64,000 nt of DNA. Source: Zoogloeaceae bacterium. Lineage in GTDB: Bacteria; Pseudomonadota; Gammaproteobacteria; Burkholderiales; Rhodocyclaceae. The translations under genes were made by a program, and so were the position numbers. Where the stretch lies: NCBI GenBank assembly GCA_031277315.1, contig JAITMP010000030.1, forward strand, positions 124,001 to 188,000. Direction: 5' to 3'. This document shows, one piece after another, positions 47,220-58,782 of the stretch. The notes under the pieces are model-generated. The model did no database searches. It was not told where the DNA came from and was given only the letters and a program-made list of their open reading frames with translations. Numbering within the stretch: position 1 is the first letter of the stretch; each line of letters opens with the position of its first letter.

Positions 47220-47969
47220 ATGCTGCTGATACCTGCAATTGATCTCAAGGATGGCCACTGTGTGCGCCTGAAACAGGGCGACATGGCCGATGCCACAGTG
47301 TTCTCGGAAGACCCGGCGGCGATGGCGCGGCACTGGCTGGCCCAGGGTGCCCGCCGCCTGCATCTGGTCGACCTCAACGGCGCCGTCGCCGGCAAGCCGA
47401 AGAACGAAGCCGCGATCAAGGCCATCACCGCCGCCGTCGGCGACGACATTCCCGTCCAGTTGGGCGGCGGCATCCGCGACCTCGACACCATCGAGCGTTA
47501 TCTCGACGACGGCATCGCGTATGTCATCATCGGCACGGCGGCGGTGAAGAATCCCGGCTTCCTGCATGACGCCTGCGGCGCTTTTCCCGGCCACATCATC
47601 GTCGGCCTCGACGCCAGGGACGGCAAGGTCGCCACCGACGGCTGGTCGAAGCTGACCGGCCACGATGTCATCGACCTGGCGCGGAAGTTCGAGGATTACG
47701 GCGTCGAGGCGGTGATCTACACCGACATCGGCCGCGACGGCATGATGAGCGGTGTGAATGTCGATGCCACCGTCAAGCTGGCGCAGGCGCTGCGCATTCC
47801 GGTCATCGCCAGCGGCGGCATCGCCAGCCTGAAAGACATCAAGGCGCTCTGCAAGGTTGAAGTCGAAGGCATCGTGGGCGCCATCACCGGTCGCGCCATC
47901 TACGAGGGCAAGCTGGACTTCAAGAAAGCCCAGGCCGAAGCGGACAAGCTGTCAAAAGACGGCCGCTGA
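47220..47969 (+). CDS. hisA: Phosphoribosylformimino-5-aminoimidazole carboxamide ribotide isomerase
   Basis: A 249-aa TIM-barrel isomerase. Blocks: [20 protein letters not shown] with the catalytic Asp, [22 protein letters not shown] and [14 protein letters not shown] with the second Asp. Between hisH and hisF as usual. Confidence 0.97.
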   Translation: MLLIPAIDLKDGHCVRLKQGDMADATVFSEDPAAMARHWLAQGARRLHLVDLNGAVAGKPKNEAAIKAITAAVGDDIPVQLGGGIRDLDTIERYLDDGIAYVIIGTAAVKNPGFLHDACGAFPGHIIVGLDARDGKVATDGWSKLTGHDVIDLARKFEDYGVEAVIYTDIGRDGMMSGVNVDATVKLAQALRIPVIASGGIASLKDIKALCKVEVEGIVGAITGRAIYEGKLDFKKAQAEADKLSKDGR

Positions 47970-48021
47970 CGACGGCCACTGGCCATCTTCCATAACCGAT
48001 TTTTCTTCCGACACATTTCCC

Positions 48022-48780
<759 letters not shown>

Positions 48781-48783
48781 GCG

Positions 48784-49164
48784 ATGACGGGCCTGGATGA
48801 AATCAAGTGGGGCGCGGACGGTCTGGCGCCGGTCATCGCGCAAGACGCCGTTAGCGGCGAGATACTGATGATGGCCTGGATGAATCGCGCCGCGCTGGAG
48901 CGCACGCTGGCCTGCGGCGAAGCGGTGTACTGGTCGCGCTCGCGCGGCAAGTTCTGGCGCAAGGGCGAGGAATCCGGCCACACGCAGAAGGTGCGCGAGA
49001 TTCGCACCGATTGCGATAATGACGCGCTGCTGCTGAAAATCGAGCAGGCGGGCGGCATCGCCTGCCACACCGGACGGCGCAGTTGTTTCTATCAGAAGCT
49101 GGTGGATGGCCGTTGGGTGGCCGTCGATCCGGTGCTGAAGGACCCCAAGGAGATATACAAATGA
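48784..49164 (+). CDS. hisI: Phosphoribosyl-AMP cyclohydrolase
   Basis: A 126-aa zinc/magnesium enzyme. Blocks: [41 protein letters not shown] (metal Asp and Cys) and [10 protein letters not shown]. It is a separate gene from hisE and overlaps it by 4 bp. Confidence 0.97.
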   Translation: MTGLDEIKWGADGLAPVIAQDAVSGEILMMAWMNRAALERTLACGEAVYWSRSRGKFWRKGEESGHTQKVREIRTDCDNDALLLKIEQAGGIACHTGRRSCFYQKLVDGRWVAVDPVLKDPKEIYK

Positions 49165-49487
49165 TTGATCCGCAAGTGCTCTATCGTCTGGCCGACATGC
49201 TGAATGAGCGCCGCGCCGCGCCGCCCGATTCCTCCTACGTCTCCAGCCTCTACCACAAGGGCACCGATGCGATCTGCAAGAAAGTCGCCGAGGAAGCGGC
49301 TGAAACCATCATGGCGGCGAAGGACGGCGACCGCCTGCACATCGTGCGCGAGACGGCGGACTTGTGGTTCCACAGCCTGATCCTGCTGTCGCATTACGGC
49401 CTCGGCCCCGACGACGTGCTGGTCGAACTGCACCGCCGCGAAGGCATCTCTGGCATCGACGAAAAGAAATCGCGGATCGGGGGCTGA
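49161..49487 (+). CDS. hisE: Phosphoribosyl-ATP pyrophosphatase
   Basis: A 108-aa all-helical MazG-like hydrolase. Metal-binding Glu residues in [16 protein letters not shown] and [13 protein letters not shown]. The ATG overlaps the hisI stop in ATGA. Confidence 0.96.
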   Translation: MIDPQVLYRLADMLNERRAAPPDSSYVSSLYHKGTDAICKKVAEEAAETIMAAKDGDRLHIVRETADLWFHSLILLSHYGLGPDDVLVELHRREGISGIDEKKSRIGG

Positions 49488-49488
49488 G

Positions 49489-49830
49489 ATGAGCGATTGC
49501 CTCTTTTGCCGCATCGCGCGCGGCGAAATTCCGTCGAAGAAAATCTACGAGGATGAACTCGTGTATGCCTTTCACGACATTCATCCGGTCGCGCCGGTGC
49601 ATTTCCTGATCATCCCGAAAGTCCACGTGCCTTCGCTCTACGAAGCCGAATCCGCCCACGAGCCGGTGTTTGGCCGCATGCTGGCGCTGGCCGGGCGGCT
49701 GGCGCGCGAGCAGGGCGCGGGCGACGGCTTCCGCGCCATCGTCAACACCGGGCGGGTGGGCCGGCAGGAGGTGTATCATGTGCACCTTCACGTCATCGGC
49801 GGCCCGCACGTCCTGCCGGGCATGCCCTGA
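49489..49830 (+). CDS. hinT: HIT-family purine nucleoside phosphoramidase
   Basis: A 113-aa HIT hydrolase with the triad HVHLHV and zinc-site Cys in CLFCRIARGEIP. Directly after hisE, as in many Betaproteobacteria. It likely hydrolyses adenosine phosphoramidates. Confidence 0.94.
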   Translation: MSDCLFCRIARGEIPSKKIYEDELVYAFHDIHPVAPVHFLIIPKVHVPSLYEAESAHEPVFGRMLALAGRLAREQGAGDGFRAIVNTGRVGRQEVYHVHLHVIGGPHVLPGMP

Positions 49831-49863
49831 TCGACCAAACCAGACATACCAAGGAGAGCGGCA

Positions 49864-50085
49864 ATGGGTTCATTCAGTGTGTGGCATTGGCTGATCGTTC
49901 TGCTGATCGTCGTATTGATCTTCGGCACGAAAAAGCTGCGCAACATCGGCCAGGATCTGGGCGGCGCCGTGAAAGGCTTCAAGGACGGCATGAAAGAAGG
50001 CACGACCGCCAGCGCCGCCGAGCCGCCGCAGCAAGTCACCGGCCAGACCATCGAAGGCGAAGTCAGGGAAAAAACCCGCGCATGA
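49864..50085 (+). CDS. tatA: Twin-arginine translocase subunit TatA
   Basis: A 73-aa protein with one membrane helix ([20 protein letters not shown]) and the amphipathic helix [14 protein letters not shown]. Good AAGGAG ribosome binding site. It forms the variable pore of the Tat system. Tat substrates in this window include SoxB, SoxY and FccB. Confidence 0.96.
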   Translation: MGSFSVWHWLIVLLIVVLIFGTKKLRNIGQDLGGAVKGFKDGMKEGTTASAAEPPQQVTGQTIEGEVREKTRA

Positions 50086-50198
50086 TCTTCGGACAGGCCG
50101 GTCTTCCCTGGCCGGCGTCGACGGTTAATCCCGCGCCGGACCGGGGCTGAATCCGATCCCTGTTCCCGGCCCCTGTTCTGGCCCACGCGCCTTGCCCC

Positions 50199-50657
50199 AT
50201 GTTCGATATCGCTTTTTCCGAATTATTCCTGATTGCCCTGGTGGCGCTCGTCATCCTCGGGCCGGAGCGGCTGCCGCGCGTTGCCCGCACCGCCGGCCAC
50301 CTGCTCGGCCGCTTGCAGCGTTACGTCAGCGACGTGAAGGCGGACATCAACCGCGAAATCCAGCTTGAAGAGTTGAAGAAGATGCAGCAGCAGGTCGAAG
50401 AATCGGCCCGCTCGCTCGAATCCAGCGTGACGCAGGAATTCACCCAGTTGGAGCGCACGCTGAATCAGTCGCTGGCCGGCGCAGATGCGCCGGCGGCGGC
50501 GCCAGCGACTGCCGAAGCGCCTGTCGGCATTCCTGCCGCTGACATTCCCGCTGTGGAATCCGTCGCGGAATCCCCGCCCGCCGAAACGCCGCAGATGGAA
50601 CTCGGCTTTGCCGCCGAAGAAACGGCGGCGGCAAAGCCGCCCGAACCCGCATCATGA
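50199..50657 (+). CDS. tatB: Twin-arginine translocase subunit TatB
   Basis: A 152-aa protein with an N-terminal helix, FDIAFSELFLIALVALVILG, the GPERLPRVARTAG hinge, a long amphipathic helix and an Ala/Pro-rich C-terminal tail. With TatC it recognises twin-arginine signals. It overlaps tatC by 4 bp. Confidence 0.96.
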   Translation: MFDIAFSELFLIALVALVILGPERLPRVARTAGHLLGRLQRYVSDVKADINREIQLEELKKMQQQVEESARSLESSVTQEFTQLERTLNQSLAGADAPAAAPATAEAPVGIPAADIPAVESVAESPPAETPQMELGFAAEETAAAKPPEPAS

Positions 50658-51457
50658 GCGAGCAGCAGGAAACTTTCATCTCCCATCTGGTCGAGTTGCG
50701 GGGACGGCTGATCCGCGCCTCCGTCGTCGTCCTGCTGATTTTCGCCGGCCTGTTTCCGTGGGCCAAGGAACTGTATGCCGTCGTCGCCGAGCCGCTGCTG
50801 GCGGCGTTGCCGCAAGGCGGGCAGATGATCGCCACCGACGTCGTCGGCGTGTTTCTCGTGCCGATGAAAGTCGCCCTGCTGGTGGCCTTCCTGATCGCCC
50901 TGCCGTATGTGCTCTATCAAGCCTGGGCCTTCATCGCGCCCGGCCTGTATGTGCACGAGAAGCGGCTGATTCTGCCGCTCACGGTGGTCAGCGTGCTGCT
51001 GTTTTTCTGCGGCATGGCCTTCGCCTATTTCATCGTTTTTCCGACGGTGTTCAAGTTCATGTCGGCGATGGCGCCACAGGGCGTGGCCTGGATGACCGAC
51101 ATCGAAAAATACTTGTCTTTCGTGCTGACATCCTTCATTGCGTTCGGCATCACCTTTGAAGTGCCGGTGGCGGTGATCGTGATGGTCAGGATCGGCGTCG
51201 TCAGCATCGCCAAGCTGAAGGAGATCCGCCCCTATTTCATCGTCGGCGCCTTCATCATCGCAGCAATATTCACCCCGCCCGATGTCGTCTCGCAATTCCT
51301 GCTCGCGCTGCCGCTGTGCCTGCTGTATGAACTTGGCATCATCGCCGCCCGCTTCGTCGAACGCCCGGCCGGCGTCTCCGACCACGTCCCGCTCGGCGAA
51401 GCCGAGATGGAGCGGGAACTGGACAAGGCCGAAGCCGAAGCGAAGAAAAACGGCTGA
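50654..51457 (+). CDS. tatC: Twin-arginine translocase subunit TatC
   Basis: A 267-aa protein with six membrane helices. Family blocks: FISHLVELRGRLIRA, YQAWAFIAPGLYVHEKR, FGITFEVPVAV and the last helix PPDVVSQFLLALPLCLLYE. It holds the signal-peptide binding site. Confidence 0.97.
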   Translation: MSEQQETFISHLVELRGRLIRASVVVLLIFAGLFPWAKELYAVVAEPLLAALPQGGQMIATDVVGVFLVPMKVALLVAFLIALPYVLYQAWAFIAPGLYVHEKRLILPLTVVSVLLFFCGMAFAYFIVFPTVFKFMSAMAPQGVAWMTDIEKYLSFVLTSFIAFGITFEVPVAVIVMVRIGVVSIAKLKEIRPYFIVGAFIIAAIFTPPDVVSQFLLALPLCLLYELGIIAARFVERPAGVSDHVPLGEAEMERELDKAEAEAKKNG

Positions 51458-51507
51458 GCGCGGCGAAGCCCAACATCGAGATTTATCGAACCCCATCCCC
51501 ACCCAAA

Positions 51508-51528
51508 CCCTCCCCTTGAAGGGGAGGG
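51508..51528. repeat. Intergenic palindrome between convergent tatC and the MacB-like permease
   Basis: CCCTCCCCTT-G-AAGGGGAGGG, a near-perfect palindrome inside a longer C-rich stretch. It resembles common intergenic repeats and may act as a weak terminator for both genes. Confidence 0.65.
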
Positions 51529-51585
51529 CTTGCTCTGCGCGCAGAATGGCAACGGTTCGTTGCGGGGCATTCCGGCTTGCCCTGC

Positions 51586-52799
<1,214 letters not shown>

Positions 52800-52806
<7 letters not shown>

Positions 52807-53522
52807 GAGGGCGACTCCGCCGGCATGAATCCGGGCACGGTCGGCGCGTCGTGGACGATGCGTCCGTCGAGAAAGCGGATCTGCCGCTTGGCGTGGGCGG
52901 CGATGTCGCTTTCGTGGGTCACCAGAACGATAGTGATGCCTTCCGCGTTGAGGCCGTCGAACACGCTCATGATTTCCTCGCTGGTGTGGCTGTCGAGGTT
53001 GCCGGTCGGCTCGTCGGCGAGGATCAGGCGCGGGCGGTTGACCAGCGCGCGGGCAATCGCTACGCGCTGTTGCTGGCCGCCGGAAATGCGGCTCGGCAGC
53101 GATTCGGCATAACGGCCAAGGCCGACCTTGTCGAGCATTTCCTGCGCCCGCACGCGGCGCTCGGCGTGGTCGACGCCGGAGTAGATGAGAGGCAGGGCGA
53201 CGTTGTCGGCAAGGCTCATGCGCGGCAGCAGGTTGAAGCCCTGAAAGACGAAGCCGAGGGTGCGGTTGCGCAGGGTGGCGGTGGCGTCCTTGCCGAGCCG
53301 CGCCACGTCGCTGCCGGCGAGGTAGTAGTGTCCTTCGCTCGGACGGTCGAGGCAGCCGAGAATGTTCATGAAGGTCGATTTGCCCGAGCCGGACGGCCCC
53401 ATGATGGCGACGAATTCGTTGACCCGGATCGACAGGTTGACATCCTTCAGCACGGGGAAAGGGCCGGCCGGCGTGTCGTAAGCCTTGAACAGCTTTTCCA
53501 CGCGGATGACGAAGTCATCCAT
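52800..53522 (-). CDS. MacB/LolD-type ABC transporter ATP-binding protein
   Basis: A 240-aa ATPase with Walker A GPSGSGKST (42-50), signature RISGGQQQRVAIARAL, Walker B RLILADEPTGNLD and a switch His (VLVTHESD). It overlaps the permease by 7 bp and the MacA-like gene by 1 bp, so the four genes form one operon. Confidence 0.94.
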
Positions 53523-54820
53523 CAGAACAGCCTCATGCGGAAGGTGCTGGAGGATTCGGGCGCGGCGGCGGCGGGCAGGTTTTCGCCGACAATGACCTTG
53601 TCGTCTTCCTTCAGTTCGCCGCTGACCACTTCGGTGAAGCGCGAATCCGTGATGCCGGTGCGAACCTTGACCGGCTTGATGACCTTGCCGTCGAGAACGT
53701 ACACCGTGCCGCTGCCGGTGTCGCGCTTGCTGCGCCGTTCGCCGCCAGCCGGCGGGCCGTTGCCGGCAGCGCCGGGAGCACTGGCGGCACCAGCGGCGCC
53801 GGCGGAATTGGCAGAATTGGCAGAACCGGCGGAATTGGTGGAACCGCCGCCGGCGGGCGGCGCGGCGGTTTCGCTTTTCTCCGCGCTCTTTTCCGTCTCG
53901 GGCGGCTTGAAGCGCAGCGCGGTATTCGGCACCAGCAGCGCATCCTTTTTCTGCGCCACGGTGATGGCGACATACGCCGTCATGCCCGGCAGCAGGATTT
54001 GTTCGGGGTTGTCCACGGCCACCACCACGTTGTAGGTGACGACGTTCTGCTGCGTGGTCGGATTCAGGCGCAGTTGTTTCACCTTGCCCTGAAAACTGCG
54101 GTTGGGAAAGGCGTCGACGTTGAAGCGCACCGGCTGGTCGACGCGGATCGGCCCGATGTCGGCTTCGGCGAAGGTGGTGTAGATCTGCATCTCCGTCATG
54201 TCCTGCGCGATCTTGAACAGGGTCGGCGTCTGGAAGCTGGCGGCGACGGTCTGGCCGATATCCACCTGACGGTCGACCACCACGCCGGAAACCGGCGAGC
54301 GGATCACCGAGTAGCGCAGATTGGCGCGGTCGCGGTCGTTTTGGGCGCGGGCGAGATTGGTTTGCGCTTCCGCCGAGGCGCGCGTCGCGGTCGCCTGATC
54401 GAGTTCCTGCCGCGAGACGTATTCCTGCCGGAACAGTTCCTGCATGCGCTTTTCGCTCACGCGCGCCAGCGTCAGCGCCGCTTCCGCGTTGGCGACGCTG
54501 GCGTCACTCTGCCGCACCTGGGCGGCGAGGGTCGAATCGTCCAGTTCGGCCAGAATCTGTCCTTCCTTCACTTCGTCGTTGAAATCGACATACAGGCTTT
54601 TCACGGTGCCGGAGACTTGCGTGCCGACGCTGACCAGCGTCACCGGATTCAGCGTGCCGTTGGCGGAGACGGTCTGGGTGACTTCGCCCCTGCCCAGGGC
54701 TTCGGTCTTGTAGCGGGTTTCCGGGCCGGCGGCGGCGCGCTTTTGATAGAAGTAATAGCCGGCGCCGGCGGCAAGCGCGACGACGAGAATGAGCAGAGCG
54801 GATTTCTTCGCGGCGGTCAT
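53522..54820 (-). CDS. MacA-type periplasmic adaptor protein
   Basis: A 432-aa membrane fusion protein. N-terminal membrane helix (SALLILVVALAAGAGYYFYQ), a lipoyl-like domain with GTQVSGTVKSLYVDFNDEV, a coiled-coil hairpin (about 95-170) and beta-barrel domains (YTTFAEADIGPIRVDQP). The C-terminal region has a low-complexity Asn-Ser-Ala linker coded by a 9-bp tandem repeat. It bridges the ABC permease and the TolC-like channel. Confidence 0.92.
   Translation of the reverse strand: MTAAKKSALLILVVALAAGAGYYFYQKRAAAGPETRYKTEALGRGEVTQTVSANGTLNPVTLVSVGTQVSGTVKSLYVDFNDEVKEGQILAELDDSTLAAQVRQSDASVANAEAALTLARVSEKRMQELFRQEYVSRQELDQATATRASAEAQTNLARAQNDRDRANLRYSVIRSPVSGVVVDRQVDIGQTVAASFQTPTLFKIAQDMTEMQIYTTFAEADIGPIRVDQPVRFNVDAFPNRSFQGKVKQLRLNPTTQQNVVTYNVVVAVDNPEQILLPGMTAYVAITVAQKKDALLVPNTALRFKPPETEKSAEKSETAAPPAGGGSTNSAGSANSANSAGAAGAASAPGAAGNGPPAGGERRSKRDTGSGTVYVLDGKVIKPVKVRTGITDSRFTEVVSGELKEDDKVIVGENLPAAAAPESSSTFRMRLF
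53802..53846. repeat. 9-bp tandem repeat in the MacA-like gene
   Basis: Five units of GGCGGAATT / GGCAGAATT type in tandem, in frame, coding an Asn-Ser-Ala low-complexity linker. Confidence 0.85.
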
Positions 54821-54839
54821 GGGGTTGATCCTGTCGGGT

Positions 54840-56282
54840 TTATCTTTCGCCAGAGGAGAGCGTCGGCAGCAGTCCCGCGTCCAGCGCGCCCATCGCCTGG
54901 GCGAGGGCGGTGCGCGAGACGAACCAACTGGTGTCGGCCTGAATGCGTTGCTGCCGCGCGCTGGCGAGCGCCGCTTGCGCGGTGAGCAGGTCGAGAATGC
55001 TGCCGACGCCGGCGCGGTAGCGTCCGGCGGCGACGCGCTCGGATTCGGTGGCGCTGGCGAGCAGATCGGCGGCGGTCTTCACCGACTGGGTGGCGGTGGC
55101 GAGATCGGCGTGCGCGTTCCAGACATCGAGCGCCACCCGCAGTCGTATTTCCTCGCGCCGCGCCGCCTGCAAATCGGCCTGGGCTTCCGCCGCGTGCACC
55201 CGGTAAGTGGTGGCGAAGCCGCTGAAGAGCGGAATGTTCAGGGTCAGGCCGATGTTCGAGCTGTCGTAAAACGGCTGCCCCACGATCTGGCTGCGGCCCG
55301 CGCCCACGCCCAGCGACAAGGTCGGCAGATGGGCGGCTCTGGCCGCGTCGACATTCGCCTCGGCGGCGCGGAACTGCGCTTCGGCGGCGGCCAGATCGGG
55401 CCGCTGCGCGCGCGCTTCCTCGATCAGGCGGCCCAGATCGGCCTCGAAGCCGGCGTCCGGCGCGGCGGGCGGCAGCGGCGTCAAATCCAGCGGGCGGGTC
55501 GGGTCAATGCCGATGACATTGGCCAGCATCCCCTGCGTCGTCTTCAGCGCGCCTTCCGCGCCGATGCGGTTCAGCACCGCTTGCGCGTGCGCGGTGCGCG
55601 CTTGCAGGCGGTCGGCTGGCGTCGTCACGCCGACGTTGTAGCGCGCTTCGGCGGCGTTCAGCGATTCGAGCGCCGCTTTTTCCGACAGCCGCGCCGCGTC
55701 CAGCGCCGCCGCTGCCGCCTGACGCTGGAAGAAAGCCTGCACGGCGGCGAGAAATACCGACTGCACGGCGGCGTCCCGCGTGTAGGCGGCGGCGGTGAAA
55801 AGCTGGCGGGCGTTTTCCAGATTTGCGGCGCGCGCGCCGAAATCGAACAACACCCAGAACAGATCAACGCCGCCGCCGCGCTGGGTGTAAGGACTGTTGT
55901 TGCGCGTCGATTCATTGCGCTGACGGTTTACCGAAACGTCGGCGGAAATGTTCGGCAGAAACGCCGCTTGCGCCACGCCGACCTGCGCCGCCTGAAAACG
56001 GGCGCTGGCCCAGCCCTGGCGCGTCTGCGGGTTGTTGCACAGGGCGAGATCGACCACTTCGGCCAGACTCAGCGGCTGAGCCAGATCGGCCGGCTGACAA
56101 GGCGTTGGCGCGGCTTGCAGCCCGGTCACCGGCGGCACCGCTTCCAGCACGCCGAACGGATCGGCAGCAAACCCCGGCGTCGCTGTCAGCGCGAGGATCA
56201 GGGGAGCGATCAGGGGTGCGAGGGGTATGCCGAGGGCGCGGAAAAACGCGGCGCGGGGGAAGCGGGAGAAAGGGATTTTCAT
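54840..56282 (-). CDS. TolC-family outer membrane efflux protein
   Basis: A 480-aa protein with a signal peptide (cleaved near GFA-AD) and two repeats of the TolC coiled-coil/beta fold, such as SLAEVVDLALCNNPQTRQGW and ALLSR-type helices LNIPLFSGFATTYRVHAAEA. It forms the outer membrane channel for the MacAB-like pump, and is the first gene of the operon. The DNA of the signal region has a short drifted repeat. Start at 56282. Confidence 0.92.
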   Translation of the reverse strand: MKIPFSRFPRAAFFRALGIPLAPLIAPLILALTATPGFAADPFGVLEAVPPVTGLQAAPTPCQPADLAQPLSLAEVVDLALCNNPQTRQGWASARFQAAQVGVAQAAFLPNISADVSVNRQRNESTRNNSPYTQRGGGVDLFWVLFDFGARAANLENARQLFTAAAYTRDAAVQSVFLAAVQAFFQRQAAAAALDAARLSEKAALESLNAAEARYNVGVTTPADRLQARTAHAQAVLNRIGAEGALKTTQGMLANVIGIDPTRPLDLTPLPPAAPDAGFEADLGRLIEEARAQRPDLAAAEAQFRAAEANVDAARAAHLPTLSLGVGAGRSQIVGQPFYDSSNIGLTLNIPLFSGFATTYRVHAAEAQADLQAARREEIRLRVALDVWNAHADLATATQSVKTAADLLASATESERVAAGRYRAGVGSILDLLTAQAALASARQQRIQADTSWFVSRTALAQAMGALDAGLLPTLSSGER

Positions 56283-56376
56283 GACGAGGCGGATTTTACC
56301 GCCTCGCGCCATGCCGCGATGTAATGGAATGTAACGTTTCGTTTCGCTGGCAATATTTCAGGGCCGGAACAGGCTT

Positions 56377-58089
56377 TCAGGCGATGCCCGGATTGCCGTC
56401 GACGCCGATGAGTTTCGGGCTGTTGAGTTGGCGCGGAGCGATGGTTTTTTTGTCGCGCAGCCATTTTGTGATGACATCCCAGATGGGTTCGCCGGTGGCG
56501 CCCGCAGCGACCGGCGCCCAGCCGGCGACCTTGTAGGTTTTACCGGCGTCGAGCGGCTGACCGTTCAGGCGCATGTCCTGAATGCGCCGGCCCATGGCGG
56601 CGTTCGGGTCGCAGGCGTAGGCAAGGCCGCCGACGCGCACCATGTCGCCGCCCTGCTGTTTGTAGGGGTCGGCGTTGAACAGGTTGTCGCAGACGTCTTC
56701 GAGAATGTCCTTGATCGTCGCGCCGGTCATGTCGGTGAGGGTCGAGTAGGGGTAGGTGATCGCGGTCTGCGCCATGACATCCTCGAAGGTGATGGTCTGG
56801 CCGGGCAGGAGTGAAGTGCCCCAGCGGAAACCGGGCGAGAAGGCGATCTGCGCGCCTTTCACTTCGAGCATGGCATCGAGGATCAACTGATCCCAACTGC
56901 CGTTGAAGTTGCCGCGCCGGTAGAGCAGCCCTTCGGAGACGGCGAGTGGCTCGGCCAGCCTGGTCTGGTGCGGCGCGCGCGCCTTGTCGATATGCGCCGC
57001 CATGTCGGCGTCGACCGGCAGCAGGTTGGCGAACACCGGCAGCAGCGTGTAGCGGAAGTCGCGGACTTTGCCGCCGCGCACGTCGAAATCGAGCACCGAG
57101 AGAAATTTGCCGTTCGAGCCGGAGTTCATCACCAGCGTCTTGCCGCCGGGGTTGCCGACGATGACCGGCGCGGGCACGCCGTCGTGGGTATGGCCGCCGA
57201 GAATGGCGTCGACGCCGGTGAGACGGCTGGCCATTTTGAGATCGACATCCATGCCGTTGTGCGAGAGCACGACCACCACCTGCGCGCCCTTGCCGCGCGC
57301 TTCATTGACCACCTTCTGCATTTCCTCTTCCTGAATGCCCATCGTCCAGTCGGGAATCAGGTAGTGCGGATTGGCGATCGGCGTGTAGGGGAAGCCCTGA
57401 CCGATGACGGCCACCGGCACGCCGTTCATTTCGCGCAGCGCGTAAGGCGAAAACACGGCGTCGCCGAAATCCGCCGTCTTGACGTTCTGGGCGAGGAATT
57501 CGATTTTCCCCTTCAGTTCGTTGTCGACGATTTCCTTGACGCGCTCGGCGCCGTAGGTGAGTTCCCAGTGCGGCGTCATCATGTCGACGCCGAGCAGCTT
57601 GCAGGCGTCAACCATGTCTTGCCCGCGGCTCCACAGCGCGGTGGCGGAACCCTGCCAGGTGTCGCCGCCGTCGAGCAGCAGCGCGCCGGGGCGGCTGGCG
57701 CGCAGGCGTTTCACCAGCGTGGCGAGATGGGCGAAGCCGCCGACCTTGCCGTAGGCGCGCGCCGCCGCGACGAAATCGAGATCAGTCAGGGCATATGCGT
57801 CGCTGCTTTTCGGCGCGATGCCGAACGCCTTGAGCAGGTGTTCGCCGACCAGATGCGGCGCTTTGCCCCGCGCCGCGCCGATGCCGAGGTTGACGCTCGG
57901 TTCGCGGAAGTAGACCGGCAGCAACTGGGCATGGCAGTCGGTGAAATGCAGAAAATGCACATTGCCGTGGCGCGGCAGATCGTAGCGTTTCGCGCCGCCT
58001 TCCGCCGCCAGCGCACGGTGGTTGAGGGCGAAGCCCGCCGCCGAAGCGGCGGCGAGGATGTGCAGGAATTCCCGGCGGCTCATGAACAT
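56377..58089 (-). CDS. soxB: Thiosulfohydrolase SoxB
   Basis: A 570-aa periplasmic enzyme with a twin-arginine signal (MSRREFLHILAAASAAG). It releases sulfate from SoxYZ-bound S-sulfonate using a dinuclear manganese site. Metal-binding blocks: HFTDCHAQLLP, LLDGGDTWQGSAT, VVLSHNGMDVD and ILGGHTHDGVP. The start at 58089 has AAGGA 7 bp upstream. Last gene of soxYZAXB; an intrinsic terminator lies just before it. Confidence 0.96.
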   Translation of the reverse strand: MFMSRREFLHILAAASAAGFALNHRALAAEGGAKRYDLPRHGNVHFLHFTDCHAQLLPVYFREPSVNLGIGAARGKAPHLVGEHLLKAFGIAPKSSDAYALTDLDFVAAARAYGKVGGFAHLATLVKRLRASRPGALLLDGGDTWQGSATALWSRGQDMVDACKLLGVDMMTPHWELTYGAERVKEIVDNELKGKIEFLAQNVKTADFGDAVFSPYALREMNGVPVAVIGQGFPYTPIANPHYLIPDWTMGIQEEEMQKVVNEARGKGAQVVVVLSHNGMDVDLKMASRLTGVDAILGGHTHDGVPAPVIVGNPGGKTLVMNSGSNGKFLSVLDFDVRGGKVRDFRYTLLPVFANLLPVDADMAAHIDKARAPHQTRLAEPLAVSEGLLYRRGNFNGSWDQLILDAMLEVKGAQIAFSPGFRWGTSLLPGQTITFEDVMAQTAITYPYSTLTDMTGATIKDILEDVCDNLFNADPYKQQGGDMVRVGGLAYACDPNAAMGRRIQDMRLNGQPLDAGKTYKVAGWAPVAAGATGEPIWDVITKWLRDKKTIAPRQLNSPKLIGVDGNPGIA

Positions 58090-58109
58090 GGCGGCGTCCT
58101 TGAAAAAAG

Positions 58110-58135
58110 AAAAGCCCGGCTGGGCCAGGCTTTTT
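58110..58135 (-). terminator. Intrinsic terminator between soxX and soxB
   Basis: On the minus strand: AAAAGCCTGG-CCCAG-CCGGGCTTTT, a 10-bp stem with one G-T pair, followed by a T-rich run. It is 15 bp after the soxX stop and 20 bp before the soxB start. Full termination would silence soxB, so it is more likely partial, setting a SoxB:SoxAX ratio. Confidence 0.8.
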
Positions 58136-58150
58136 CGGGTCAGGCGATGA

Positions 58151-58771
58151 TTACTTGCTGTTGACCGGCGATTGCGGGTCGAGCAGCAGGGCGATGAGGT
58201 GGCGGATCTGCTGATCGGTGAGCGCGCCGGAATGACCGAAGCGCGGCATCGCCGAGCAGAGGTTGAACGCTTTCGCGTTCCAGAGTCTGCCGTAGACGTA
58301 CCGTTGCGTTTCGGGCGTGTTGCCGCGCAGCTTGCCGAACTGGTAGAGGCTTGTCCCGATGGTGCCGAAGGAGGTTTCCTGCGGGCCGATCTGGTGGCAA
58401 TTGTAGCAACTGCCGCCGCCGGGCGCGCCGGCCGGGTCGGACCAGGCCATGCCGCGGCCGTTCTGGGCGATCTTCTCGCCTTCCTTCCAGTCGCCGAGGA
58501 ATTGGCCGTCGGCGGGATAGCGGATGCTCTCCAGCGCGTCTTGCTCCAGGCGCGCGACGATGTCCTTCGGCGGATTGTCGGCGGTGCGGTTGCAGATGGC
58601 TTGCACGCCGTCTTCGATGACGCGGTCGGCGGTGGCGATGCCGCGCGTCTTGAAATCGCGCTTCAGCATGGCGACGGCGGCGGCGCGGTAGTCGCGGATT
58701 TCTTCCGCCAGCGCGGCGGAACAGGCGAGCGCGGCAGCGGCGCAGATAAGTGTTTTTTTCATGGCGTTCAT
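58151..58771 (-). CDS. soxX: Sulfur oxidation c-type cytochrome SoxX
   Basis: A 206-aa periplasmic monoheme cytochrome, partner of SoxA. Signal peptide to about residue 22. Heme site Cys122-x2-Cys125-His126 (SCYNCHQIGP) and distal Met175 in LCSAMPRFGHSGALTD. The start MNAMKKTL at 58771 or MKKTL at 58762. 11 bp after soxA. Confidence 0.94.
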   Translation of the reverse strand: MNAMKKTLICAAAALACSAALAEEIRDYRAAAVAMLKRDFKTRGIATADRVIEDGVQAICNRTADNPPKDIVARLEQDALESIRYPADGQFLGDWKEGEKIAQNGRGMAWSDPAGAPGGGSCYNCHQIGPQETSFGTIGTSLYQFGKLRGNTPETQRYVYGRLWNAKAFNLCSAMPRFGHSGALTDQQIRHLIALLLDPQSPVNSK

Positions 58772-58782
58772 GTCGTTTCCCC

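Noticed and set aside
58110-58135. Plus-strand terminator reading of the sox hairpin
   Set aside because: There is no plus-strand gene ending here. The stem followed by a T-run fits the minus-strand operon.
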